Shown: positions 46,481 to 55,813, counted from the stretch's first letter. The stretch is DNA of 64,000 nucleotides from Ammoniphilus resinae (GCF_017873965.1 NZ_JAGGKT010000009.1:62001-126000), one strand, 5' to 3'. Notes: a model not told the origin generated them from the letters alone. A program made the numbers and translations.

Positions 46481-46528
46481 GAATATACCTTCCCCTCATA
46501 GGGGCTTAGAAAGGTATATTCTTTATTG
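46481..46528 (+). terminator. terminator of rocF
   Basis: AGAATATACCTT pairs with AAAGGTATATTCT around a CCCC/GGGG inner stem, followed by TTATTGTTTTT. Confidence 0.8.
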
Positions 46529-46532
46529 TTTT

Positions 46533-46559
46533 TGAAACTTTTTTGATTGACCCATCGTA
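46533..46559 (+). promoter_or_regulatory. sigmaW-type autoregulatory promoter
   Basis: TGAAAC, a 17-bp spacer and CGTA match the ECF sigmaW promoter pattern, 45 bp upstream of sigW, as expected for autoregulation. Confidence 0.75.
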
Positions 46560-46604
46560 TACTCACATAGAACCCTAAGAGATAAAAGGGGTAAGGAGCA
46601 CCAA

Positions 46605-47168
46605 ATGGTCTCAATAGAAGAAAAGCTGATAAAAAGAATTAAAAAAGGGGATCGCGACGCGTTTCCGGAACTGGTGGAGCTGTACAAGGATAAAATTTAT
46701 CACGTGGCCTACCGCATGCTTGGGAATGCCCAAGAAGCAGAAGATATCGCGCAGGAAACCTTTATCCGCGTATACGCCAATCTGGAAAATTATGATCCTA
46801 ATTATAAATTTTCCACTTGGATCTACCGGATTGCGACCAACCTCTGTATTGATCTTTTGCGTAAACGGAAGCAGTCTGTATATTCCCTTGATAAGACAAT
46901 GGAGGGAGCGGAAGGGGTGGATTGGCATGATCGTTTGGCAGATCCCGATCTCGGCCCTGAGGATAAGCTGTTGGAGGGGGAATTCCATGGACAGGTTCAA
47001 AAGGCGATTGATTCGCTTTCGCCTAAGTACCGTTCCATTATGATTCTCAGATATTTAGAGGACTTATCACTAAATGAAATTAGTGAGGCGTTGAAGCTTC
47101 CCATCACAACGATTAAAACTCGAATACATCGAGGGAGGGAAGCTTTGAAAAAAAAGCTCAATTTTTAA
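46605..47168 (+). CDS. sigW: ECF RNA polymerase sigma factor SigW
   Basis: 187 residues. Region 2 is seen as FPELVELYKDKIYHVAYRML through FSTWIYRIATNLCIDLLRKR, and region 4 as LSPKYRSIMILRYLEDLSLN with ITTIKTRIHRGREALKKKL. SigmaW in B. subtilis responds to envelope stress and antimicrobial compounds. Placement between rocF and an anti-sigma gene followed by cdaA matches B. subtilis sigW, and a sigmaW-type promoter precedes it. Confidence 0.93.
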   Translation: MVSIEEKLIKRIKKGDRDAFPELVELYKDKIYHVAYRMLGNAQEAEDIAQETFIRVYANLENYDPNYKFSTWIYRIATNLCIDLLRKRKQSVYSLDKTMEGAEGVDWHDRLADPDLGPEDKLLEGEFHGQVQKAIDSLSPKYRSIMILRYLEDLSLNEISEALKLPITTIKTRIHRGREALKKKLNF

Positions 47169-47207
47169 TCTGAATTTTGAAAGATCGCATGGAGGGAGGC
47201 ATCCGTA

Positions 47208-47819
47208 ATGAATTGTCATCAGGCAAACGAGTTAATTCACAGTTATTTGGACGAAGATCTTACAGAGCATGAGCAATCGGAATTAAAACAACATCTTTGT
47301 CAATGCGTGGATTGCAGAACACACTTTCATGGGTTACGGCAGGTCATTGTTTTCCTTCAAAGTGCTTCACATGTATATGCCCCGGAAAATTTCACCGAAA
47401 AAGTAATGGCACAATTACCCAAGGATACCATGTTGCAAGTATGGAAAAAAAGATTGCATCGCCATCCTTTATTAGTGGCTGCGTCCCTGTTTATTTTACT
47501 TATGGCTGGCAGTTCGTATTCCCTCTGGGCTGATGATAAGCAGTTCTTGCTAACAACTCCTGGCCCTGAACATTTGCAAATTAATTCCGATAAAAATATA
47601 GTGATTGTACCGGTAAATCAAACGGTTGCAGGGGATATTGTAATCAGAAACGGTGACATAAAGGTCGAAGGAACAGTTGAAGGGAATGTAGTGGCCATTG
47701 ACGGACATATTTATTTAGCGTCTACAGGCCATATTACCGGAGAAAAAGAGGAAATTTCACAAGCAGTGGAATGGGTATGGTATAACTTGAAACAAACGGT
47801 TATGAACTTAACCTACTAA
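47208..47819 (+). CDS. rsiW: zinc-finger anti-sigma factor RsiW
   Basis: 203 residues. The ZAS zinc motif HLCQCVDC (H-x3-C-x2-C) lies near residue 30, typical of anti-sigmaW. A single membrane helix (LLVAASLFILLMAGSSYSLW) at ~87-106 separates it from an extracellular part with short beta repeats (GDIVIRNGDIKVEGTVEGNV) resembling the polymer-forming cytoskeletal-like repeats of some RsiW proteins. It holds SigW at the membrane until proteolysis (PrsW, RasP in B. subtilis). Co-operon with sigW, 39 bp gap. Confidence 0.9.
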   Translation: MNCHQANELIHSYLDEDLTEHEQSELKQHLCQCVDCRTHFHGLRQVIVFLQSASHVYAPENFTEKVMAQLPKDTMLQVWKKRLHRHPLLVAASLFILLMAGSSYSLWADDKQFLLTTPGPEHLQINSDKNIVIVPVNQTVAGDIVIRNGDIKVEGTVEGNVVAIDGHIYLASTGHITGEKEEISQAVEWVWYNLKQTVMNLTY

Positions 47820-47837
47820 AAATATAAATAAACATAG

Positions 47838-47864
47838 GGGCACGGAAAGCCGTGTCTTTTCTGT
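47838..47864 (+). terminator. terminator after rsiW
   Basis: GGCACGG and CCGTGTC form a short GC-rich stem, followed by TTTTCT. Confidence 0.65.
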
Positions 47865-47891
47865 TGACCCAAAAAAGGTATGCATACTCTT

Positions 47892-47919
47892 TTGTACTCT
47901 TTCAAGGATCGTGTATACT
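47892..47919 (+). promoter_or_regulatory. sigmaA promoter of cdaA-cdaR-glmM
   Basis: TTGTAC, a 16-bp spacer and TATACT, 35 bp upstream of cdaA. Confidence 0.6.
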
Positions 47920-47953
47920 ATTATCTAAAGATAAAAAGATGGGGGATTACTAA

Positions 47954-48769
47954 ATGGGGCCGATACCAAATTTATTGGATTACCTTAGTGACGCCATCGA
48001 TATTCTTCTTGTTACCTACTTGATTTACAAATTAATCATGGTTCTTCGGGGTACTCGAGCGATTCAATTGTTTAAAGGTATTATTGTTATTGTTGCTACT
48101 TGGCTCTTGAGTACATATTTCGAATTAAGGACCTTGCAATGGTTAATGTCTCAGGCCCTGAATATTGGTGTGTTGGCTATTCTTATTATTTTCCAGCCTG
48201 AGTTAAGGCGGGCCCTTGAACAGCTTGGTAGAGGAAGACTCTTTTCCCGCAGTAACCAGGCCGAAGAGCAAGTGGCTCTGCAAGTCGTAGGAGATATCGT
48301 CAAATCTGTCCAGTATATGGCGAAAAGGAGAATCGGGGCGCTCATTGTTGTTGAGAAAGAAACAGGTCTTTCTGATTATGTTGAGACGGGCATAGCAATC
48401 AACGGAAAAGTCAGTTCGGAATTACTAATTAACATCTTTATTCCTAATACTCCGCTTCATGATGGGGCTGTCATTGTTCGCCAAGATTTAATTATGGCTG
48501 CAGGATGTTATTTACCGCTTTCCGAAAACCCGATGATTAACAAGGAATTAGGAACGCGTCATCGAGCCGGAATTGGGATGAGCGAGGTATCGGACGCCCT
48601 CTCTATTATTGTCTCTGAGGAGACTGGACAAGTATCGGTGGCAAAAAATAGCGAGCTGAGTCGGGATTTAAGCGAGGATCAATTACGGGAATTTTTAATG
48701 TTGGAATTACAACCTCCGCCAAAAACCAATGGTTCAATTTGGCAACGTAGGGGGAAGAAAAATGGATAA
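47954..48769 (+). CDS. cdaA: diadenylate cyclase CdaA
   Basis: 271 residues. Three membrane helices occupy the N-terminus, followed by a DAC domain with LHDGAVIV and GTRHRAGIGMSE, the two catalytic motifs (DGA and RHR). It makes c-di-AMP from two ATP, a messenger controlling potassium, osmolytes and cell wall. It is followed by its regulator cdaR (overlap 8 bp) and glmM, a conserved trio in Firmicutes that ties c-di-AMP levels to peptidoglycan precursor supply. OpuAA-type CBS domains elsewhere in the window may be among its targets (inference). Confidence 0.95.
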   Translation: MGPIPNLLDYLSDAIDILLVTYLIYKLIMVLRGTRAIQLFKGIIVIVATWLLSTYFELRTLQWLMSQALNIGVLAILIIFQPELRRALEQLGRGRLFSRSNQAEEQVALQVVGDIVKSVQYMAKRRIGALIVVEKETGLSDYVETGIAINGKVSSELLINIFIPNTPLHDGAVIVRQDLIMAAGCYLPLSENPMINKELGTRHRAGIGMSEVSDALSIIVSEETGQVSVAKNSELSRDLSEDQLREFLMLELQPPPKTNGSIWQRRGKKNG

Positions 48770-49991
48770 ATGGCTGCGAAATAACAATGTTGTCAAGGTA
48801 GTCGCCCTTTTTCTGGCTATAGGCCTATGGTATGTCGTTAATGGGGGGTTAAATAATCCGCCCCAGGAATATAAGCAAGCCATTGAAACGTATCGAATTA
48901 GTGAAGTGAGTTTAACAGCCAAGTTTGATCAGGAGCACTATGTACTTGTCAAAATACCTAAATCAGTGACAGTTGAACTAAAAGGAACGCCAGTAGCGCT
49001 TAGCCGAAATATTACACCATCGGATTATGAGGTTTACGTCGACTTGAGCAACGTGGGCAAGGGGACCCATACGGTTCCTGTACAAGCCAAAGGCTTTCCC
49101 AAAGACTTGACAGTACAGATCATTCCACAGCGGGTTGATGTCACCCTGGAAGAAAAGCATATGATTGAAAAAGAAGTGACACCTGAATTTGTTGGTAAGA
49201 TTCCTGATGGTTACACCAAAGGTGAGGCGATTATTAAGCCGAAGAAGGTTCACATTACGTTGCCAGAGAGTAAAATGAAGGAGGTCGCTGCCGTACAGGC
49301 TGTGATTCATGTAGAGGGAGCGAAAGAACTTGTCAAGGCAACTGTTCCGCTGCGGGCCGTAAATAGCAAAGGTGTCCAGCTGGATGCAGAAATTAATCCG
49401 GCTGTTGTGGAGGTTACCGTTCCGATTACAAGTCCTTACAAGGTTTTACCGATGAAGCTTGAGTATATAAATGAGCCGCCACCGGGCGTGAGCATCGATG
49501 ACATTCAATTAAAAACAGATAAAATAACCGTTTACGGGCCAGTAGAAGTAATTGAAAAGATGAATTACTTCCCAGGTCCGAAAATTGACCTTTCTACCTT
49601 AAGAGAAGATCGGTATTTGCAACTAAAGGTTCCGAGTGTTCCTAATATCATCAAAACCGACCCGGAATTTATTGAGGTGGAGGTTCGAGTCTCGAGAGCA
49701 GGAGAGAGAACGTTTGAAAATGTTCCAATTCATGTGAACGGGTTAGGAAAAGATCTTCAAGCAGTGATTACAGATCCTGATAATGGTACCATTTCTTTAA
49801 CAGTCAAAGGGGCTATTGATAAACTGGACGAGCTAAGGGAAGATGACATCGAGCTGTATGTGGATGTAAGCAATCTTCCGGAAGGAGAGCATGAAGTGGA
49901 AATAAACATGAACTTGCCTCCTTTTATAACGGTTGATACTACGGAATTAAAAGCAACTTTGAAAATTGAGGGAAACCAAACAGAGGGTTAA
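48762..49991 (+). CDS. cdaR: CdaA regulatory protein CdaR (YbbR)
   Basis: 409 residues from MDKWLRNNNVVKVVALFLAI, with an N-terminal membrane anchor and four YbbR-type beta domains outside the membrane. It binds CdaA and adjusts its activity. It starts inside the 3' end of cdaA, which indicates translational coupling. The four repeats are spaced at about 80-90 residues. No enzymatic motif is present. Gene order cdaA-cdaR-glmM is conserved. Confidence 0.93.
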   Translation: MDKWLRNNNVVKVVALFLAIGLWYVVNGGLNNPPQEYKQAIETYRISEVSLTAKFDQEHYVLVKIPKSVTVELKGTPVALSRNITPSDYEVYVDLSNVGKGTHTVPVQAKGFPKDLTVQIIPQRVDVTLEEKHMIEKEVTPEFVGKIPDGYTKGEAIIKPKKVHITLPESKMKEVAAVQAVIHVEGAKELVKATVPLRAVNSKGVQLDAEINPAVVEVTVPITSPYKVLPMKLEYINEPPPGVSIDDIQLKTDKITVYGPVEVIEKMNYFPGPKIDLSTLREDRYLQLKVPSVPNIIKTDPEFIEVEVRVSRAGERTFENVPIHVNGLGKDLQAVITDPDNGTISLTVKGAIDKLDELREDDIELYVDVSNLPEGEHEVEINMNLPPFITVDTTELKATLKIEGNQTEG

Positions 49992-50051
49992 GGCTTAGTA
50001 TATGGTAAGGAAAATGGAATGACAGAGGCTTTTAAAAAGGAGAATATAGCA

Positions 50052-51398
50052 ATGGGAAAATTTTTTGGTACTGACGGTGTCAGAGGAATAGCAAACAAGG
50101 AATTAACACCTGAGCTTGCCTTTCAGCTTGGAAGGTGCGGCGGTTATGTGCTAACCAAGGATAAAAAAGAAGGTCGACCAAAGGTGATTATTGGACGGGA
50201 TACGCGAATCTCTGGCCCGATGCTCGAAGGGGCCCTAAGTGCCGGGCTTCTCTCTATCGGTGTCGAGGTCATGCGCTTAGGGGTAATCTCGACCCCCGGA
50301 GTTGCTTATTTGACTCGTGCGCTTAGTGCGGATGCCGGTGTCATGATCTCTGCCTCACACAATCCTGTTGCGGATAACGGGATTAAGTTTTTTGGGGGAG
50401 ATGGTTTTAAGCTCTCCGATGAAATGGAAGCTGAGATCGAAGCTCTTTTGGAGGCAGAAACAGATCAGTTGCCGCGTCCAATAGGGGCAGATATTGGTGC
50501 AATCATGGATTACCGGGAAGGTGGATTGAAATATATATCTTACCTGAAAACATCGGTTAAAAACCGATTTGAAGGATTAAAAGTAGTATTGGATTGTGCC
50601 AATGGAGCGGTCTCCTCTTTAGCACCCCAGCTATTCTGTGACCTTGATGCGGACACCGTAATCCTTGCCAATAATCCGGATGGTTTGAATATTAACGATC
50701 AGTGTGGATCCACACATCCTGAAAAATTGCAGGAGGCTGTACTTGAGCATAAGGCTGATGTTGGACTTTCATTTGATGGGGATGCTGACCGATTGATCGC
50801 TGTTGATGAAAAAGGGAATATTGTGGACGGAGATCATATCCTATTTATTTTGGCCGAGTCGATGGCAAAAAATATGCGGTTAAAGCAAAATACCGTGGTT
50901 TCTACGGTGATGAGCAATATCGGATTCTATAAGGCCATTGAGGAAGCTGGTTTGGAAACCAAACAAACCAAAGTAGGCGACCGTTATGTCATGGAAGAAA
51001 TGAAAAAAGGCGGATTTAATCTTGGCGGGGAACAATCGGGCCATATTATCTTGTTGGACCATAATACTACAGGGGATGGCATGTTAACAGGCATTCAACT
51101 GTTGGATGTAATGAAAGCAGAAGGAAAGCCGCTTTCTAAGCTTGCTTCCAAGATGAGAAAGTTTCCGCAGATCCTTGTGAATGTTCGTGTGGAGGATAAA
51201 TCGAAGCTAGAGGGCAATGAAAAAATTGCTGCAGCCATCCAATCCGTAGAGGATGCACTTGGCGACAGCGGCCGGGTTCTTGTTCGCCCTTCTGGTACCG
51301 AGCCCATTGTCAGAGTCATGGCAGAAGGTCCTGACGAGGACGAATTGCAGACGTTCGTAGATCAGATTGTGGAAATTGTTAAAGCGGAATTAGTTTAA
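50052..51398 (+). CDS. glmM: phosphoglucosamine mutase GlmM
   Basis: 448 residues from [19 protein letters not shown], the usual start; the frame is open a little upstream. The phosphoserine loop is [17 protein letters not shown], the metal-binding loop [14 protein letters not shown], the sugar-binding GGEQSGHI and the phosphate-binding [11 protein letters not shown]. It converts glucosamine-6-phosphate to glucosamine-1-phosphate for UDP-GlcNAc and can bind and inhibit CdaA. A terminator separates it from glmS. Confidence 0.97.
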   Translation: MGKFFGTDGVRGIANKELTPELAFQLGRCGGYVLTKDKKEGRPKVIIGRDTRISGPMLEGALSAGLLSIGVEVMRLGVISTPGVAYLTRALSADAGVMISASHNPVADNGIKFFGGDGFKLSDEMEAEIEALLEAETDQLPRPIGADIGAIMDYREGGLKYISYLKTSVKNRFEGLKVVLDCANGAVSSLAPQLFCDLDADTVILANNPDGLNINDQCGSTHPEKLQEAVLEHKADVGLSFDGDADRLIAVDEKGNIVDGDHILFILAESMAKNMRLKQNTVVSTVMSNIGFYKAIEEAGLETKQTKVGDRYVMEEMKKGGFNLGGEQSGHIILLDHNTTGDGMLTGIQLLDVMKAEGKPLSKLASKMRKFPQILVNVRVEDKSKLEGNEKIAAAIQSVEDALGDSGRVLVRPSGTEPIVRVMAEGPDEDELQTFVDQIVEIVKAELV

Positions 51399-51408
51399 GA
51401 AGGAATTC

Positions 51409-51442
51409 GCCTTGTCCATAAACTGTGACAAGGCTTTTTTCT
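51409..51442 (+). terminator. terminator after glmM
   Basis: GCCTTGTC and GACAAGGC form an 8-bp stem, followed by TTTTTTCTTTTC. Confidence 0.85.
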
Positions 51443-51494
51443 TTTCTATGTTTGAACTTGCAATACGCTTTCCACATATATTGATAAAAGATGA

Positions 51495-51524
51495 TTGGCT
51501 TATAATCATCGACTATGTTATGAT
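51495..51524 (+). promoter_or_regulatory. candidate sigmaA promoter of glmS
   Basis: TTGGCT, an 18-bp spacer and TATGAT. It would start the transcript about 45 nt before the ribozyme cleavage site. Confidence 0.5.
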
Positions 51525-51570
51525 AATTCGCATATAGGGGGTGAGGATTAATTCCTATTGGTTCATGGAA

Positions 51571-51722
51571 TAATAAAAGCGCCAGGACTATCCCTTTGGA
51601 ATCGTGAACAAAAAAGGATAGTTGACGAGGTGGAGGTTTATCGATGAATTCGGCGGATGCCTCCCGGTAAAAGATCGATACCGAAAAGTGGAGCTACAAA
51701 ACGTTCGGGTGACCGAACGAAC
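51571..51722 (+). ncRNA. glmS ribozyme/riboswitch
   Basis: The sequence AAAGCGCCAGGACTATCC, GACGAGGTGGAGGTTTATCG, ATTCGGCGGATGCCTCCCGG and the final P4-like hairpin CGTTCGGGTGACCGAACG match the glmS self-cleaving riboswitch. Cleavage is expected between A51578 and G51579 when glucosamine-6-phosphate binds, which destabilises the glmS mRNA. Confidence 0.95.
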
Positions 51723-51752
51723 AAAAGCTTCATACGATCAGACAAAAATGGA

Positions 51753-51808
51753 ATGACGGGGGTACGATCCCGTCATGGATAGGAAGACGTACCCCCGTCA
51801 TAGGGGAG
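51753..51808 (+). promoter_or_regulatory. mutually exclusive hairpins before the glmS start
   Basis: ATGACGGGGGTACG (51753-51766) pairs perfectly with CGTACCCCCGTCAT (51788-51801). ATGACGGG can instead pair with CCCGTCAT (51769-51776), which frees the CCCCC of the distal arm to pair with the GGGG of the ribosome-binding site AGGGGAG (51802-51808). No T run follows, so it is not a simple terminator. Function is inferred from pairing only. Confidence 0.6.
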
Positions 51809-51817
51809 AATGAAAAT

Positions 51818-53650
51818 ATGTGCGGAATTGTTGGATATATAGGAAAAGATGAGGCTCAGCCTATTTTATTATCTGGTTTAGGTAAACTGGAATACCGCGG
51901 ATATGACTCCGCTGGGATTGCAGTCTGCAATGGGGAACTAATTACTGTGAAAAAATCCGAGGGCCGCCTGGCTGTACTGGAAAACCAGTTGCAGAATGCA
52001 CCTCTTCATGGCTCGATTGGAATTGGTCATACCCGTTGGGCAACACACGGCCGTCCTTCCAATGAAAATTCACATCCTCACACAGACCAATCGGGGAAAT
52101 TTGCGGTTGTGCATAATGGGATTATCGAGAACTATTTGGACATAAAAGAAGAACTTAGTGCCAAAGGCGTTCGCTTCACGTCAGAAACAGACACAGAAGT
52201 CATCGCCCATTTGCTTGCTGATCTTTGGGATGGAAGCCTTGTCTCCACCGTTCAAAAAGCCATTAAGAAAATGCGTGGTGCATACGCGCTAGGGGTTGTC
52301 TCCGAATATGAACCAGATAAACTGGTTGCGGTACGTTTAGCAAGCCCGTTAATTATCGGTGTCGGGGAGAATGGCAACTTTATTGGTTCAGATATTCCAG
52401 CCCTTATAGAGTATACCCGAGATATTTATATCTTAGAAGACGGGGAAATGGCTGTTTTGACTGCAGACGGTGTTACCCTGATGGATGCTATGACAGGGAA
52501 AATGATCTCCCGGGAGCTTTTCCACGTGGACTGGGATTTGGTGCAAGCTGAAAAAGAAGGATATGACCACTTCATGTTGAAGGAAATTCATGAGCAGCCA
52601 CGCGCATTTCGTAATACGATGACAGGTCGGATTGACGAAAAGGGAAAGAAGGTCATCTTTGAAGGACTGAGCCTAACCTCCGAGCAGTTAATGCAGATCG
52701 ATAAGATCTTTATCGTTGCTTGTGGTACTGCTTATCATGCAGGCCTCGTTGGAAAATATGTAATCGAAGATCTCGCTCGAATTCCAGTTGAAGTGGATGT
52801 GGCTTCCGAGTTTCGATACCGGAGACCGATCGTAACGGAGAAAACCTTGGTTATCGTCGTCAGTCAGTCAGGGGAAACGGCAGATACGTTGGCTGCATTG
52901 CGTGAGGCAAGACGGTTGGGGGCCAAGGTTTTGGCAATCACGAACGTGGTAGGAAGTTCGATTGCCCGTGATGCCGATGATGTTATTGCGACCATGGCAG
53001 GCCCGGAAATCGCCGTGGCTTCCACGAAAGCCTATACTTCACAGCTCGTTGCCTTCTATTTGCTTGGTATATATCTGGCACAGGTCAGAGAAACCATCGA
53101 GGAAGGGGAGCGCATTTCATTGATTGAAGCGCTCGAGAAGCTCCCTGAACAGGCTGAGGAAGTACTGAGCTATAGTGAGAACATCCGGACCTTTGCCGAT
53201 TCAATCAAGGATCACAAAAGCTTATTCTACATCGGCCGTGGTATCGATTATGCCGTTGCCCTAGAAGGCTCACTGAAGCTAAAAGAAATTTCCTATATCC
53301 ACTCCGAAGCTTATCCGGCAGGGGAACTCAAGCATGGAACGCTTGCACTAATCGAGGAGAATATCCCTGTGATCGCGTTAGCAACACAAGATGAGCTATA
53401 TGAAAAAATGATCAGCAATATCAAAGAAGTTACAGCGCGTGGTGCACATGTATTGGGGATTGCGCTGGCAGGAGATACCGAATTACACAAGTCAACAGAC
53501 GAAGTCATCTCCGTCCCATCTACAGTATCATTGTTCACACCCGCTCTATCCGTCATTCCATTACAATTATTGTCCTACTACACCTCCTTGGCACTAGGAA
53601 ACGACGTGGATAAACCACGCAACTTGGCCAAGAGCGTAACGGTGGAGTAA
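51818..53650 (+). CDS. glmS: glutamine-fructose-6-phosphate aminotransferase GlmS
   Basis: 610 residues. The N-terminal amidotransferase domain starts MCGIVGYIG with the catalytic Cys after Met1, and has the typical GHTRWATHG and DTEVIAHL motifs. Two SIS sugar-isomerase domains follow (ACGTAYHAG, SQSGETADTL, STKAYTSQ), and the end RNLAKSVTVE is intact. It makes glucosamine-6-phosphate, the first step to UDP-GlcNAc. Feedback control comes from the glmS ribozyme in its leader. Confidence 0.98.
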   Translation: MCGIVGYIGKDEAQPILLSGLGKLEYRGYDSAGIAVCNGELITVKKSEGRLAVLENQLQNAPLHGSIGIGHTRWATHGRPSNENSHPHTDQSGKFAVVHNGIIENYLDIKEELSAKGVRFTSETDTEVIAHLLADLWDGSLVSTVQKAIKKMRGAYALGVVSEYEPDKLVAVRLASPLIIGVGENGNFIGSDIPALIEYTRDIYILEDGEMAVLTADGVTLMDAMTGKMISRELFHVDWDLVQAEKEGYDHFMLKEIHEQPRAFRNTMTGRIDEKGKKVIFEGLSLTSEQLMQIDKIFIVACGTAYHAGLVGKYVIEDLARIPVEVDVASEFRYRRPIVTEKTLVIVVSQSGETADTLAALREARRLGAKVLAITNVVGSSIARDADDVIATMAGPEIAVASTKAYTSQLVAFYLLGIYLAQVRETIEEGERISLIEALEKLPEQAEEVLSYSENIRTFADSIKDHKSLFYIGRGIDYAVALEGSLKLKEISYIHSEAYPAGELKHGTLALIEENIPVIALATQDELYEKMISNIKEVTARGAHVLGIALAGDTELHKSTDEVISVPSTVSLFTPALSVIPLQLLSYYTSLALGNDVDKPRNLAKSVTVE

Positions 53651-53660
53651 TATGATGCAT

Positions 53661-53710
53661 GGAAAGCTTCCTTTAAAGAGGGATACCCCTTTAGAGGAAG
53701 CTTTTCTTAT
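53661..53710 (+). terminator. terminator of glmS
   Basis: GAAAGCTTCCT pairs with AGGAAGCTTTTC, an 11-bp stem around an inner hairpin, followed by TTATTCTTT. Confidence 0.8.
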
Positions 53711-53749
53711 TCTTTGGGAGCCGGTCGAGGATCCGTTAATTGCTCCATT

Positions 53750-54679
53750 TTATTCTTGAAAAACATGAGTTAGCGGCGGAACAACTTGTTTTTTTCTTGA
53801 TACAACTCCTTTTAGAGTTGCTAAGTTTTGTGTTAATGTAATATGAAATGCTTGTTCTACTTTTTTCTGTTTTTCTCCGAGAGCTAAAATTAAAGAATTG
53901 TTAGTTAGAATATCGGTAACAATTAATACAAATAGATCCAAATTCTTTTCTTTTATTTCTGATAAAATAGTTTGCTCAAGATTATCTTTATATGGTAGGA
54001 TTTCGCTTGTATCCACTACGTTGACTTGGGCAATCTCGACAGTACTAGTCCCCATTTGAAACTCTTTTGCATCCATTGATATAATTTCCTCAACAGTTTT
54101 ATCCTTCAAATTAGCGCCAGATTTCAGCATGTCTAACCCATACTTTTCTAGACTAACTTCGGCAATTTTACTTAATTCATGAGCGGCATCGATATCTTCT
54201 TTTGTACAAGTCGGAGATTTAAATAATAATGTATCAGAGATGATAGCCGATACCATTAACCCAGCAGTTTTTTTGTCAATCTCTATTTGGTTTTCTTTAT
54301 ACAGTTTATTTAAAATCGTAGCTGTACAGCCTACTGGTTCAATGCGAAAGTATAAAGGCTCCTTTGATTCAAAGTTTGAAATACGATGGTGATCAATTAC
54401 CTCTACTATACGAATTTCATTAATATCAATGGCACTTTGTTGTGGTTCATTATGATCGACTAAAATTGCATTTTCTGCTTCTTTAGAAACATGATGAAGG
54501 AGCCGTGGTGCCTTAACAGCAAAATAATCTAATACAAACTGTGTTTCAGGATTAATCAATCCTAAACGAATTGGCTCACATTGATGACCAAGTTTGTTTT
54601 TTAACGTTGAATAGGCGATTGCCGAACAAATGGAATCGGTGTCTGGATTTTGATGACCAAAAATAATAGTGTTATTCAT
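53750..54679 (-). CDS. ppaC: manganese-dependent inorganic pyrophosphatase
   Basis: 309 residues of the family II (DHH) type. Metal and phosphate ligands are seen in [38 protein letters not shown], and the C-terminal [12 protein letters not shown] stretch. It hydrolyses pyrophosphate to phosphate and needs Mn2+. Its leader carries a fluoride riboswitch; fluoride is a known inhibitor of pyrophosphatases, and this gene class is a known member of the fluoride regulon. The RBS is AAAAAGGAG. Confidence 0.95.
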   Translation of the reverse strand: MNNTIIFGHQNPDTDSICSAIAYSTLKNKLGHQCEPIRLGLINPETQFVLDYFAVKAPRLLHHVSKEAENAILVDHNEPQQSAIDINEIRIVEVIDHHRISNFESKEPLYFRIEPVGCTATILNKLYKENQIEIDKKTAGLMVSAIISDTLLFKSPTCTKEDIDAAHELSKIAEVSLEKYGLDMLKSGANLKDKTVEEIISMDAKEFQMGTSTVEIAQVNVVDTSEILPYKDNLEQTILSEIKEKNLDLFVLIVTDILTNNSLILALGEKQKKVEQAFHITLTQNLATLKGVVSRKKQVVPPLTHVFQE

Positions 54680-54709
54680 CGTATTCTACTCCTTTTTGTT
54701 TGTTGTTAT

Positions 54710-54795
54710 AAAAGAAAAAGACTCCTGCCAAGAATTGCGCTTAGCAGGAGTCATTAGCCATAAGGCGGTTAAAAGGTGAACTCCATCACCTACTT
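54710..54795 (-). ncRNA. fluoride riboswitch (crcB motif) with terminator
   Basis: On the minus strand: GGTGATGGAGTTCACC (P1-type hairpin with the GGAGT loop), TTTTAACC, GCCTTATGGC (second hairpin), then TAATGACTCC. The GGAGT of the loop can pair with ACTCC as the pseudoknot. GACTCCTGC (54752-54744) also pairs with GCAGGAGTC (54728-54720) followed by TTTTTCTTTT, an intrinsic terminator. So the pseudoknot and the terminator exclude each other: fluoride should switch ppaC on. Confidence 0.9.
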
Positions 54796-54807
54796 TTTAC
54801 GACAATT

Positions 54808-54816
54808 ATTATAACA
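54808..54816 (-). promoter_or_regulatory. extended -10 promoter of ppaC
   Basis: On the minus strand TGTTATAAT, an extended -10 box, with no good -35 box. The start near 54800 lies just before the riboswitch. Confidence 0.6.
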
Positions 54817-54959
54817 AGAAGAAGTAAGAATGGATAGGGTTAAATGGATAAAAGAGTGTTGATCGTTCAAATGAATAGGTAAAAAAATTAGCTTGATTTG
54901 AGTTTGGGATTAAAGTCTTTCATTTTAACTCCTCTATTTTATAATTAATTAAAAGGTAC

Positions 54960-54989
54960 TTGACATAAGTAAGTGTAACGAAGTATGAT
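54960..54989 (+). promoter_or_regulatory. sigmaA promoter of the first pirin gene
   Basis: A perfect TTGACA, an 18-bp spacer and TATGAT. A CTAAC/GTTAG dyad lies just downstream at 54991-55005 and might be an operator. Confidence 0.6.
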
Positions 54990-55108
54990 TCTAACATAAA
55001 GTTAGTTATAATAAAGGGTTAGTATATAAGAAAATTGGTGCATTGATATAAAGGGAAGAGAACCATGTGCAATGGAAATAATAAATGTATAACACAGGAG
55101 GTTTTAAC

Positions 55109-55813
55109 ATGATTAGAATATTTTCAGCAGAATCTAGATATACAGCGAACCACGGATGGTTAAAAACATCTCATAGTTTCTCATTTGCCGATTACTATGA
55201 TCCAAATAACATGAGCTTTGGCCCTCTTCGAGTATTGAATGATGATTTTGTAGCAGCTGGCAATGGGTTTGGAGCACACCCTCACCGCGAGATGGAGATT
55301 GTTTCCATTGTCTTAAGTGGTCAGCTAAAGCATGAGGATAGTACTGGTGGATCAGAGATCCTTCATGTTGGTGAAATCCAACGAATGACAGCGGGAACGG
55401 GTGTCGTCCACTCGGAATACAACCCTTCGAATACAGAGGAGGTTAACTTTTTACAGCTTTGGTTTATGCCAGAGAAAAATGGTCTAACCCCGTCTTATGA
55501 ACAAAAAGCTTATGACCAAAAGGCCCTGAAGAATCATTTGCTTCCCGTGGTTTCCAATCGTGTTCAATCTGAACAGGTAGCCTCCATCCATCAAGATTTG
55601 ACGCTATATCTGTCAGAGTTAGACGCAGGAAAAACTCTCTCTTTTACCCAAGAGGCAAATCGCAAAATCTTCTTATTTGTGATTGAAGGAGATCTAACAT
55701 TAAACGAGCAAACAAAACTGAAAAAACGCGATTCAGCTAGAATTACTGATGTTACGGAATTGAAAATAGATGCAAATACAAATGCGAAATTGATGTTAAT
55801 TGATTTACCTTAA
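55109..55813 (+). CDS. pirin family protein (YhhW-like)
   Basis: 234 residues from the ATG after AGGAGG; the frame is open 24 bases upstream. The N-terminal cupin has the metal-binding pattern GAHPHREMEIVSIVLSGQLK and MTAGTGVVHSEYNPS. The start FSAESRYTANHGWLKTSHSFSFADYYDP is shared with YhhW-type pirins (bacterial quercetin 2,3-dioxygenase-like). The physiological substrate is unknown. A second, divergent pirin follows on the same strand. Confidence 0.85.
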   Translation: MIRIFSAESRYTANHGWLKTSHSFSFADYYDPNNMSFGPLRVLNDDFVAAGNGFGAHPHREMEIVSIVLSGQLKHEDSTGGSEILHVGEIQRMTAGTGVVHSEYNPSNTEEVNFLQLWFMPEKNGLTPSYEQKAYDQKALKNHLLPVVSNRVQSEQVASIHQDLTLYLSELDAGKTLSFTQEANRKIFLFVIEGDLTLNEQTKLKKRDSARITDVTELKIDANTNAKLMLIDLP

